A stretch of 64,000 bases of DNA from Cepaea nemoralis (Eukaryota; Mollusca; Gastropoda; Stylommatophora; Helicidae). The notes under the pieces were generated by a model. The model was given only the letters and a program-made list of their open reading frames with translations, had not been told where the DNA came from and did no database searches. The stretch lies in assembly GCA_014155875.1 (NCBI GenBank), contig JACEFZ010015095.1, positions 434,001 to 498,000 on the forward strand, read 5' to 3'. Within the stretch, counting starts at the first letter, position 1. Each line of letters starts with the position of its first letter. This document shows positions 43,734 through 53,800 of the stretch, one piece after another. The translations under genes were made by a program, and so were the position numbers.

Positions 43734-44903
43734 CTTCTCAACATCCCATCAGATGTCACAGGAATTCAAGAGACCTATACAGATGTCACCGAAGAACTAG
43801 AACCAGACATACTAAAAGAAGAAATTATAGAAGCCATCAGATTAGCCCCATTGAACAAATCACCAGGACAGGATGAAATACCAAATGAACTAATTAAAGC
43901 AGCAGGAGAAGTAGGAACAGCTTGGCTACATAGACTATTCAATCATGTTTGGGTAGAACAACAGACACCACGAGATTGGGGAAATGCCATAATTATCCCA
44001 ATTTGGAAAAACAAAGGCAGCAAAAGAGACTGCACACAATACAGAGGCATTTCACTGTTGAGTCATACTGGGAAAATATTTTGCAAAATTCTTGAAAAAA
44101 GATTACGAACTACTTTAGAACCCCAGCTAAGCGAAACACAACTTGGATTTAGGAAAAACAAAGGATGCACAGATGCAATTTTTGCTCTTAGACAACTTAT
44201 AGAAAAATCAATCGAATTCAATGAAACACTCTACTTAGCCTTTGTCGACCAAGAAAAGGCATTCGATAGAGTAGATAGAAACAAGCTGTGGCAAATCCTT
44301 AAACAATATGGAGTGAGTACACATCTAACAAACCTGTGTAGAAGTTTATACAACAGTGAATGCATAGTGAGAGCAACTGGAGGACACTCAGAACCCTTCA
44401 CCATAAGATCTGGAGTACGACAAGGTTTTGTCCTGTCCCCTCTCTTGTTCATAACATATTTAGACAACATATGTAAAGAAACCAGCCAAGCAGAGACAGC
44501 AAGAATACCACATGACGAGAACACAGAAGAAGAACCATCTGCAAATCTAACCATTAGAGAAATCCTGTTTGCGGACGACCAAGCACTAATAGCAAAATCA
44601 GAAGCTGAATTACAAGACCACATGAATAGTCTAAACGAAAATAGTGTAGGGAACATAACATGAAAATTAGCACAAGCAAAACAGAGGTAATGACTATAAC
44701 TAAAGGAAGAACAAACAACAACAATTCACCTAAACGAATATCCCTTGAAACAAGTAAAGAGTTTCAAGTACCTGGGAAGTATAATATCATCAAATGGCAG
44801 ATCAGGAGACAAGATCGAAAATAGGTGCAATAAGGCAAATCAACTCATTGGACGTTCAGAAAGCAGTAGCAAACCACTGAACATAAAACTTGCCAAGACA
44901 CAA
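43707..44903 (+). mobile_element. LINE-B (RTE-like) reverse transcriptase fragment
   Basis: Plus-strand fragment starting at the residues just upstream of the RT (WKQYFEQLLNIPSD), which the minus strand of positions 1-80 also encodes. It is truncated at both ends: by LINE-C on the left and LINE-D on the right (after LNIKLAKT). No tail or target duplication was seen. Confidence 0.8.
43851..44663 (+). pseudogene. LINE-B reverse transcriptase
   Basis: Encodes NKSPGQDEIPNELIK, WKNKGSKRDCTQYRGISLL, FVDQEKAFDRVDR, GVRQGFVLSPLLFITYLD, LFADDQALIAKS (FADD box). The frame breaks near 44655. The next block (VKSFKYLGSIISSNGRSGDK) is in a different frame at 44745-44890. Open codons extend upstream of the Met to about 43708. 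Confidence 0.82.
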
Positions 44904-46897
44904 CCATCCATCCATCATGTGCCATGCCGGTAAGCGTGGGCGGTCATGTTATGCCATCTCACTCGATCAACAGAGTCGTTGATCAGTTCCGTGTTTCTGT
45001 CTCGACCATGCCACAAGGCCAAGCCATCCAGATACTTGTTTCTAGGTCTTCCCCTTGGTCTGTTCCCCTCGATCTTACCAGTTGTCACCAAGTTCTCCAA
45101 ATCATTTCTTCTCATAACATGCCCAAAAAATTGTGACTGTCTACGTCTAATGTCTCTGATCAGTTTACGATCTTCATTTGTTTCTTGAAGGACTTGTTCA
45201 TTGGTCTTTCTGGCTGTCCATGGTATTCTTTGCATTTTCCTCAGAAACCACATTTCTACAGCCATCAGATGTTTTTCAGCCTGGCTGCTCATTGTCCAAG
45301 CTTCACATCCATATAAAAGTACAGGTTCTACGTAGCATCTCAACACTCTTTTTCTCATTTCAATTGACATCTTTTTATTGGTCAGTATGTTTTTCATCTT
45401 GCTAAAGGCTACTTTTGCCATGGCGATCCTTGTTCTAATCTCTTCAAGGCATCTCCCATCAGATGTTATTACTGTTCTGAGATAATTGTACCTATTCACT
45501 TGTTGAAGAATATTCCCATTTACTTGTATATTACACTGTGGTATTTCGTTCTTCCTAGTGACGACCATAATCTGTGTCTTTTTACAATTTAATTCTAACC
45601 CTTGTTGTTCACTGTGTGTAACAACTGCATCTACTAAATTTTGCAGATCCTGTTCATTGTCTGCAATCAAGACTGTATCATCTGCATATCTAATGTTATT
45701 GATGCATCGTCCCCCAATGTTGATTCCTTCCATATTTTCAATATTTCTGAAAATATTTTCACTGTACAGGGAAAACAGATCTGGAGACATTACACATCCC
45801 TGTCTCACACCTCTCTTAATAGGCTGATATTGGCTTACTTCATTATCAACTCTTATGGCAGCTTGTTGTTTCCAATATATGTTTTTTACAAGTCTAAGGT
45901 CTTTCCCATCAATTTGTAGATCTTCAAGCATCCTTATCATGTTGACATGTCTCACTTTATCAAAAGCCTTTGTGTAGTCAATAAAGCAAAGGTGTAGATC
46001 TTTGTTTACTTCTATAGAACGTTCGATTACGGTTCTCAGTATATACACAGCATTTACTGTACCCTTGCCTACTACAAACCCACATTGTTCTTCTCCTATT
46101 TCAGGTTGTATTTTCCTCCTAACTCTTTGCATGATAATTTTTAGCAAAATCTTCGTGATGTGACTCATTATACTAATTGTTCGATGTTGATCACATTCCA
46201 AGGCTCCTGATTTCTTTGGGATTGCAATAAATACAGAATTACATAACTCATGAGGTATATTTCCAGTATCATATATTGTATTAAGCAGACTGGTAACTTT
46301 ATCTATTCCATATTCTTCTAAAGCATTAATCATTTCTGTTGTGACGCTGTCTGGACCGGGGGTCTTGCCAGATTTCATATGATTAAGAGCATTCTGAACC
46401 TCCGTCTTCAAAATTGCTGGCCCTTCATTGTTATTTTGAACAATATATTGTTCGTCTCTGTCATCGCCATAAAGGTTTTTCACGTAATCTGACCATACAT
46501 GTAAAATCTGATCTTTTTCTATTATGACTCTTCCATCTTTTGTCTTTAGGCAGCCTGCTGATGTACGTGTTCTTTGATTAGTAATCTCCTGAATTCTTTT
46601 GTGCATTAGTTTCGCATTTTTACTGTTGTGTTGTTTTTCAATTTCTCTGCAATTTTTCTCAAGCCATGTTTCTTTAGCCTCCTTACATAAGGTTCTGACT
46701 TTTCTGTGAATTTCTTCATATTTGGCAGGATTATTTTTGTTCTGTCTTCTTGTTTCCATTAGTTGTAAAATTTCTTCAGTCATCCATGTCTTACGGCCCA
46801 CTTTCTTTACTTTTGGAATAGTTTTTTCTGCTGCACAACTGATTGAATTCTTCAGCATTTCCCATTGATCATCTACATCTTGAAATAGGATCTTCTT
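44904..46897 (-). mobile_element. LINE-D (RTE-like), 5'-truncated with intact RT frame
   Basis: Minus strand. The 3' tail is (ATGG)n at 44904-44916 directly at the stop codon. The 5' truncation at about 46897 joins a LINE-I fragment in the same orientation. Compared with the copy at 12239 it lacks the frameshifting deletion. The endonuclease is absent, so it is immobile on its own. Confidence 0.85.
44915..46858 (-). CDS. LINE-D reverse transcriptase (EN-less, open frame)
   Basis: 647 aa. Linker (TWMTEEILQLMETRRQNKN), RT with SGKTPGPDSVTTEMI, CFIDYTKAFDKVRH, GVRQGCVMSPDLFSLYSE and IRYADDTVLIADNEQD (YADD box intact), NGNILQQVNRYNYL, then the RTE-type C-terminus (WFLRKMQRIPWTARKTNEQ, GNRPRGRPRNKYLDG). 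Open codons continue upstream of the Met (FQDVDDQWE), so this Met is internal to the ancestral protein. The TGA stop is formed within catgatgg at the start of the tail. A truncated transposon gene, not a host gene. Confidence 0.82.
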   Translation of the reverse strand: MLKNSISCAAEKTIPKVKKVGRKTWMTEEILQLMETRRQNKNNPAKYEEIHRKVRTLCKEAKETWLEKNCREIEKQHNSKNAKLMHKRIQEITNQRTRTSAGCLKTKDGRVIIEKDQILHVWSDYVKNLYGDDRDEQYIVQNNNEGPAILKTEVQNALNHMKSGKTPGPDSVTTEMINALEEYGIDKVTSLLNTIYDTGNIPHELCNSVFIAIPKKSGALECDQHRTISIMSHITKILLKIIMQRVRRKIQPEIGEEQCGFVVGKGTVNAVYILRTVIERSIEVNKDLHLCFIDYTKAFDKVRHVNMIRMLEDLQIDGKDLRLVKNIYWKQQAAIRVDNEVSQYQPIKRGVRQGCVMSPDLFSLYSENIFRNIENMEGINIGGRCINNIRYADDTVLIADNEQDLQNLVDAVVTHSEQQGLELNCKKTQIMVVTRKNEIPQCNIQVNGNILQQVNRYNYLRTVITSDGRCLEEIRTRIAMAKVAFSKMKNILTNKKMSIEMRKRVLRCYVEPVLLYGCEAWTMSSQAEKHLMAVEMWFLRKMQRIPWTARKTNEQVLQETNEDRKLIRDIRRRQSQFFGHVMRRNDLENLVTTGKIEGNRPRGRPRNKYLDGLALWHGRDRNTELINDSVDRVRWHNMTAHAYRHGT

Positions 46898-46899
46898 GT

Positions 46900-47324
46900 C
46901 AAGATGTTTCCATCTTTATGTAGTGAAATTTTTGAGTTTCTCCCTGTGCCCTCATCGTTAAGTTGTTTTATTAGCTTCCACAATTTCCTTGTGTCTTTTT
47001 CAAAGTTCAGAGACTCTGTTTTTTCCTGCCAGCTTTTCCGTCTTGCCTGCAGCTTGGCCCTTTGAAATTTGGCTTTTGCATGCTGGAATTTATTGTGGTG
47101 CTCTTGGCTTGGTGTGGCCTCTGCTTGCTTATACATACTTCCACATCATTATGCAACTGTTCCAGTTCACTACTCCAGTAGGGTTTATATTGTTTACGGG
47201 CTCCTCTTGGTACTGTTTCTCGCGCTGCCTGTAGTATGCATTTCCCAAACTCTTCAACTACTTTATTTATGTCTTTCTCAGTGTTCAGGTTTTTAACCAG
47301 TATGCTGGTGCGATTCTTGTACAT
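46900..47324 (-). pseudogene. LINE-I linker region
   Basis: Two overlapping frames (47007-47324 and 46873-47136) give AARETVPRGARKQYKPYWSS and then WQEKTESLNFEKDTRKLWKL, parallel to ESIPRGARKNYKPYWTEE and WREKTENLNFDRDGNKLWKL of the intact copy. A frameshift near 47130 separates them. Confidence 0.75.
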
Positions 47325-47444
47325 TGCCCAGTCTGCTTTCTTGTAGTTCCACCTCGAGAGGGTGCTGCTTTCACGTACAAGCTCATTTTCTACAGTTAGA
47401 AAGACTGGTCATTGGTCACTGCCACCTAATTGTTTCCCAACACT

Positions 47445-48224
47445 TCATGTGATGTTCCACTCCAGATCTGGTGAATGAAAAGCCAGGTCAGGTGTAGTTG
47501 TAGAGTGCCATGATCTCGAGTAGAAAGTATGTGGGTCGGACGGCTTGTTAACCAAGATGAATCTATTCTCATCCTGCCAGTCTTCCAGTCTCTCTCCTCT
47601 CTGGTCCATGTGATCATAGCCCCAACTCTGCGAGTGGCTGTTGAAATCGCCGCACACAATCATTTTTTCTGTTAATGGTAGAGTGTCCAGTGCCTGTGGG
47701 CGGTCACTTGGACAGTAGTAATTGATCAGATGTAGGTCTGTATAGCCTGTTTTAAGTTTAAGTGTCTGATACTCAGCCCCTTCCATATAGACTTCGATTT
47801 GGGAAGCAGTGATGTTATTTTTTACAAGGGTAAGTATCCCACCTTTTCGCCTGTCCTTTCGGTCAGATCGGTAACACTGGTAGCCTCTGATTTTGAAGGC
47901 TATATTTTCGTTGAGGTGAGTTTCTTGCAAGCAACATATGCTTACTTTTTCTTTGTCCAGGATGTTTTCTAATTCTACTTTTTTGTTGCTGACTCCCTCC
48001 GCATTCCACTGCATTATTCTAAGTCTTTGTTTAGTATGGCCAGCTGTTCTATTCTCATGTCCCCTGGCTCCACAGGACATCTGAGAAGGACCTCCAGTAG
48101 TTGGGGTTGGGCCCTTTCGAGACATAGGGCCCGGCACTGCACCTGCCTGGGGGTCCAAAGCAGGGCGAGCACCATAACGTTTAGCAGCTGTCGACATATT
48201 CCATTTTGCGTAATTGCGTGGCAT
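47445..48224 (-). pseudogene. LINE-I endonuclease fragment
   Basis: Contains LRIMQWNAEGVSNKK, CCLQETHLNENIAFKIRGYQ, GGILTLVKNNITA, IVCGDFNSHSQSWGYDHMD and TTTPDLAFHSPD, closely parallel to residues 60-255 of the 1283-aa protein at 5595. The frame ends at NIT. The following SDH box is degraded. Confidence 0.85.
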
Positions 48225-48314
48225 CCTGATTTCTGTGGTGCGCCGCCTGGCTGGTTGCCTCCGTCTTCAGCACCTTTCCTTTGCTAGAGCAGACTGGGTC
48301 TCACTCGAGTTTAG

Positions 48315-48432
48315 ATGTGTACACACGCACACACGTGTCTGCACATGCATGTATGTGTATACACATCTAGATCATACTTCAACCTAGATCATATATCAGC
48401 TTAGATTGTACATCAACATAGATCATACTTGA
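48315..48432 (+). repeat. Alternating (CA/TG) tract and degenerate 17-bp satellite
   Basis: 48315-48368 is an alternating purine-pyrimidine run (acacacgcacacacgtgt and similar). 48366-48432 holds about four diverged 17-bp units (tagatcatacttcaac and similar), the counterpart of the satellite upstream of gene 1. Confidence 0.75.
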
Positions 48433-48561
48433 GCACATTAATCATTCCTCTTCACCATCTTTCATTCCCTTGAAATTGATTGTGTCTACACCTGCAATGT
48501 TTGCCTGTTTGATTACACATACACATCTGTTCAATACCTTGTATATTTATGAGGCTATTAA

Positions 48562-48583
48562 TTATTTACTTTGTGTGTTTCAG
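48562..48583 (+). other. Probable 3' splice acceptor of zinc-finger gene 2
   Basis: T-rich sequence ending ttgtgtgtttcag, matching the one before gene 1. The flank is conserved between the two loci over about 210 bases, with scattered substitutions. Confidence 0.45.
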
Positions 48584-48641
48584 AAACACACTCATGGTCT
48601 CCAGGTAGTCCTTACCTCTCCATACAAGAACATTCACAAAA

Positions 48642-50786
48642 ATGGCATATGACAGTATAGATGTGAATGTTGTGAAACAAGAACTATCAGATGTTCTGTG
48701 TGAGGACAGGAGTCACAGCTTCAGTAAAATGGTAGACATAGTTGGGGATAGCATAATTCCAGAAATGGCAGGGGGCAGAAACTCAGAATCAAGAATGGTT
48801 GAGAACAGGTGTAAGGATTCACTAAATCATGAACATTGTTGTCAAATGTCAGAAAATGTGCCTTTGTTTGCTGGAACTGGCAGGCTGAAGAAATATAAGC
48901 GAATATGTACAGGAGAGAAGCCTTACATGTGTGATAATTGTGGTGCTTCTTTTAAGCATGCTATCAGTCTGAAGGTCCATAAGAGAACACATACAGGAGA
49001 AAAACCTTACAAGTGTGATGATTGTGGTGCTTCTTTTATTCAGATTAACGCTTTGAAGCATCACATGCGAAGACATACAGGAGAGAAACCTTACATGTGT
49101 GATGACTGTGGTGCTTCTTTTTACTATGCTAGCAGTCTGAAGGACCATAAGAGAACACATACAGGAGAGAAACCTTACATGTGTGATGATTGCGGTGCTT
49201 CTTTTAAGCATGCTAGCTATCTGAAGAGCCATAAGCAAACACATACAGGAGAGAAACCTTACAAGTGTGATGATTGTGGTGCTGTTTTTGCTTATGCTAG
49301 AAGTCTGAAGGACCATAAGAGAACACATACAGGAGATAAACCTACACATGTGATAATTGTGGTGCTTCTTTTAACTATGCTAGCAATCTGAAGGTTCATA
49401 TGCGAAAACATACAGGAGAGAAACCTTACAAGTGTGATGATTGTGGTGCTTCTTTTATGCATGCTAGCCATCTGAAGAGCCATAAGCAAACACATACAGG
49501 AGAGAAACCTTACAAGTGTGATGATTGTGGTGCTGTTTTTGCTTATGCTAGAAGTCTGAAGGACCATAAGAGAACACATACAGGAGAGAAATCTTACATG
49601 TGTGATGAATTGTGGTGCTTCTTTTAAGCATGCTAGCACTCTGAAGAGCCATAAGCAAACACATACAGGAGAGAAACCTTACAAGTGTGATGATTGTGGT
49701 GCTGTTTTTGCTTATGCTAGAAGTCTGAAGGACCATAAGAGAACACATACAGGAGATAAACCTTACACATGTGATAATTGTGGTGCTTCTTTTAACTATG
49801 CTAGCAATCTGAAGGTTCATATGCGAAAACATACAGGAGAGAAACCTTACAAGTGTGATGATTGTGGTGCTTCTTTTATGCATGCTAGCCATCTGAAGAG
49901 CCATAAGCAAACACATACAGGAGAGAAACCTTACAAGTGTGATGATTGTGGTGCTGTTTTTGCTTATGCTAGAAGTCTGAAGGACCATAAGAGAACACAT
50001 ACAGGAGAGAAATCTTACATGTGTGATGATTGTGGTGCTTCTTTTAAGCATGCTAGCACTCTGAAGAGCCATAAGCAAACACATACAGGAGAGAAACCTT
50101 ACAAGTGTGATGATTGTGGTGCTGTTTTTGCTTATGCTAGAAGTCTGAAGGACCATAAGAGAACACATACAGGAGAGAAACCTTACACATGTAATAATTG
50201 TGGTGCTTCTTTTAACTATGCTAGCAATCTGAAGGTTCATATGCGAAAACATACCGGAGGGAAACCTTACAAGTGTGATGATTGTGGTGCATCTTTCAAC
50301 CATACTAGCACTCTGAAGAACCATAAGAGAACACATACAGGAGAGAAACCTTACATGTGTGATAATTGTGTTGCTGCTTTTGCTTATGCTGGCAATCTGA
50401 AGGACCATAAGAGAACACATACAGGAGAGAAACCTTACACGTGTGATTATTGTGGTGCTTCTTTTAACCGTTCTAGTAGTCTGCAGGCTCATAAACGAAC
50501 ACATACAGGAGAGAATCCTTACATGTGTGATTATTGTGATGCTTCTTTTAAGCAAGCTAGTAATCTGCAGGCCCATGAAAGAACACATACAGGAGAGAAA
50601 CCTTACATGTGTGATTATTGTGATGCTTCTTTTAAGCAAGCTAGTAATCTGCAGGCCCATGAAAGAACACATACAGGAGAGAAACCTTACATGTGTGATT
50701 ATTGTGGTGTTGCTTTTACTCAACTTGGCAATCTGAAGAAACATAAGGGAATACATCATCATCATGTGCCCCACCAGCTGGCTTAG
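48642..50786 (+). pseudogene. C2H2 zinc-finger gene 2 (22 fingers; two compensating frame lesions)
   Basis: Paralogue of gene 1 with the same 94-residue N-terminus and tail (HHHVPHQLA), spanning 714 codon equivalents. As read, the first frame stops at 49391. A 1-base deletion near 49343 (cct acac where sister units have cctt acac) and a 1-base insertion near 49608 (gatgaattg for gatgattg) put 49345-49608 in another frame; the original frame then runs to 50786. Fingers 4-8, 9-13 and 14-18 are three five-finger blocks (420 bp each), against one block in gene 1, and finger 20 is duplicated as 21. It may be a pseudogene, or an intact gene with consensus errors inside near-identical repeats. Expected role: nuclear DNA binding. 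Confidence 0.8.
49200..50440 (+). repeat. Three 420-bp five-finger blocks in gene 2
   Basis: Markers 420 bp apart: the gataaacct(t)acacatg linker at about 49334 and 49754, and gagaaaccttacacatg at about 50174. Helix types recur in the order FKHAS, FAYARS, FNYASN, FMHASH, FAYARS. Blocks 1 and 2 are nearly identical. Block 3 diverges in its last two fingers (FNHTST, FAYAGN). Confidence 0.9.
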
Positions 50787-50835
50787 GCGTTCATGTCTCT
50801 TCACAATACCAAAAAATGCTATTTGTCTCTGTCTT

Positions 50836-53800
50836 TTGTGTGTTATGTTCTAGTGTCATTAACCTCTTCCAGGCAATCATTGCTAGTTACTCTGTCTTAT
50901 AGTTGTGTGTCATGTTCTAGTATCATTAGCCTCTTCCAGGCAATCATTGCTAGTTACTCTGTCTTATAGTTGTGTGTCATGTTCTAGTGTCATTAGCCTC
51001 TTCCAGGCAATCATTGCTAGTTACTCTGTCTTATAGTTGTGTGTCATGTTCTAGTGTCAATTAGCCTCTTCCAGGCAATCATTGCTAGTTACTCTGTCTT
51101 ATAGTTGTGTGTCATGTTCTAGTGTCATTAGCCTCTTCCAGGCAATCATTGCTAGTTACTCTGTCTTATAGTTGTGTGTCATGTTCTAGTGTCATTAGCC
51201 TCTTCCAGACAATCATTGCTAGTGACTCTGTCTTATAAGTTGTGTGTCATGTTCTAGGTGTCATTAGCCTCTTCCAGGCAATCATTGCTAGTTACTCTGT
51301 CTTATAGTTGTGTGTCATGTTCTAGTGTCATTAGCCTCTTCCAGGCAATCATTGCTAGTTACTCTGTCTTATAGTTGTGTGTCATGTTCTAGTGTCATTA
51401 GCCTCTTCCAGCCAATCATTGCTAGTTACTCTGTCTTATAGTTGTGTGTCATGTTCTAGTGTCATTAGCCTCTTCCAGGCAATCATTGCTAGTTACTCTG
51501 TCTTATAGTTGTGTGTCATGTTCTAGTGTCATTAGCCTCTTCCAGACAATCATTGCTAGTTACTCTGTCTTATAGTTGTGTGTCATGTTCTAGTGTCAAT
51601 TAGCCTCTTCCAGGCAATCATTGCTAGTTACTCTGTCTTATAGTTGTGTGTCATGTTCTAGTGTCAATTAGCCTCTTCCAGACAATCATTGCTAGTTACT
51701 CTGTCTTATAGTTGTGTGTCATGTTCTAGTGTCATTAGCCTCTTCCAGGCAATCATTGCTAGTTACTCTGTCTTATAGTTGTGTGTCATGTTCTAGTGTC
51801 ATTAGCCTCTTCCAGGCAATCATTGCTAGTTACTCTGTCTTATAGTTGTGTGTCATGTTCTAGTGTCATTAGCCTCTTCCAGGCAATCATTGCTAGTTAC
51901 TCTGTCTTATAGTTGTGTGTCATGTTCTAGTGTCATTAGCCTCTTCCAGACAATCATTGCTAGTTACTCTGTCTTATAGTTGTGTGTCATGTTCTAGTGT
52001 CATTAGCCTCTTCCAGGCAATCATTGCTAGTTACTCTGTCTTATAGTTGTGTGTCATGTTCTAGTGTCATTAGCCTCTTCCAGACAATCATTGCTAGTTA
52101 CTCTGTCTTATAGTTGTGTGTCATGTTCTAGTGTCATTAGCCTCTTCCAGGCAATCATTGCTAGTTACTCTGTCTTATAGTTGTGTGTCATGTTCTAGTG
52201 TCATTAGCCTCTTCCAGGCAATCATTGCTAGTTACTCTGTCTTATAGTTGTGTGTCATGTTCTAGTGTCATTAGCCTCTTCCAGGCAATCATTGCTAGTT
52301 ACTCTGTCTTATAGTTGTGTGTCATGTTCTAGTGTCATTAGCCTCTTCCAGGCAATCATTGCTAGTTACTCTGTCTTATAGTTGTGTGTCATGTTCTAGT
52401 GTCATTAGCCTCTTCCAGGCAATCATTGCTAGTTACTCTGTCTTATAGTTGTGTGTCATGTTCTAGTGTCATTAGCCTCTTCCAGGCAATCATTGCTAGT
52501 TACTCTGTCTTATAGTTGTGTGTCATGTTCTAGTGTCATTAGCCTCTTCCAGGCAATCATTGCTAGTTACTCTGTCTTATAGTTGTGTGTCATGTTCTAG
52601 TGTCATTAGCCTCTTCCAGACAATCATTGCTAGTTACTCTGTCTTATAGTTGTGTGTCATGTTCTAGTGTCATTAGCCTCTTCCAGGCAATCATTGCTAG
52701 TTACTCTGTCTTATAGTTGTGTGTCATGTTCTAGTGTCATTAGCCTCTTCCAGACAATCATTGCTAGTTACTCTGTCTTATAGTTGTGTGTCATGTTCTA
52801 GTGTCATTAGCCTCTTCCAGACAATCATTGCTAGTTACTCTGTCTTATAGTTGTGTGTCATGTTCTAGTGTCATTAGCCTCTTCCAGGCAATCATTGCTA
52901 GTTACTCTGTCTTATAGTTGTGTGTCATGTTCTAGTGTCATTAGCCTCTTCCAGGCAATCATTGCTAGTTACTCTGTCTTATAGTTGTGTGTCATGTTCT
53001 AGTGTCATTAGCCTCTTCCAGGCAATCATTGCTAGTTACTCTGTCTTATAGTTGTGTGTCATGTTCTAGTGTCATTAGCCTCTTCCAGGCAATCATTGCT
53101 AGTTACTCTGTCTTATAGTTGTGTGTCATGTTCTAGTGTCATTAGCCTCTTCCAGACAATCATTGCTAGTTACTCTGTCTTATAGTTGTGTGTCATGTTC
53201 TAGTGTCATTAGCCTCTTCCAGGCAATCATTGCTAGTTACTCTGTCTTATAGTTGTGTGTCATGTTCTAGTGTCAATAGCCTCTTCCAGACAATCATTGC
53301 TAGTGTACTCTGTCTTATAGTTGTGTGTCATGTTCTAGTGTCATAGCCTCTTCCAGGCAATCATTGCTAGTTACTCTGTCTTATAGTTGTGTGTCATGTT
53401 CTAATGTCATAGTGTCATTAGCCTCTTCCAGGCAATCATTGCTAGTTACTCTGTCTTATAGTTGTGTGTCATTGTTCTAGTGTCATTAGCCTCTTCCAGG
53501 CAATCATTGCTAGTGTACTCTGTCTTATAGTTGTAGTGTCATAGTTCTAGTGTCATAGCCTCTTCCAGGCAATCATTGCTAGTTACTCTGTATTATAGTT
53601 GTGTGTCATGTTCTAGTGTCATTAGCCTCTTCCAGACAATCATTGCTAGTTACTCTGTCTTATAGTTGTGTGTCATGTTCTAGTGTCAATAGCCTCTTCC
53701 AGGCAATCATTGCTAGTTACTCTGTCTTATAGTTGTGTGTCATGTTCTAGTGTCATTAGCCTCTTCCAGGCAATCATTGCTAGTTACTCTGTCTTATAGT

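Larger units (their letters stand above)
46898..48290 (-). mobile_element. LINE-I 5' fragment (endonuclease and linker)
   Basis: Minus-strand relative of the full-length LINE-I: same proline/glycine-rich N-terminus, endonuclease, then linker. It is cut off at HKDGNILT by LINE-D. Frame changes near 47440 and 47130, and a catalytic-box change (GSDQ followed by a stop, where the intact copy has GSDHRP), make it dead. The 5' end near 48290 is approximate. Confidence 0.8.

Noticed and set aside
44889..46904. Possible target duplication around LINE-D (cttgccaaga / cttgtcaaga)
   Set aside because: One mismatch, five bases away from the tail, and the left copy is LINE-B codons (KLAKT) while the right copy is LINE-I. 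The two sides are not one target, so chance or microhomology is likelier.
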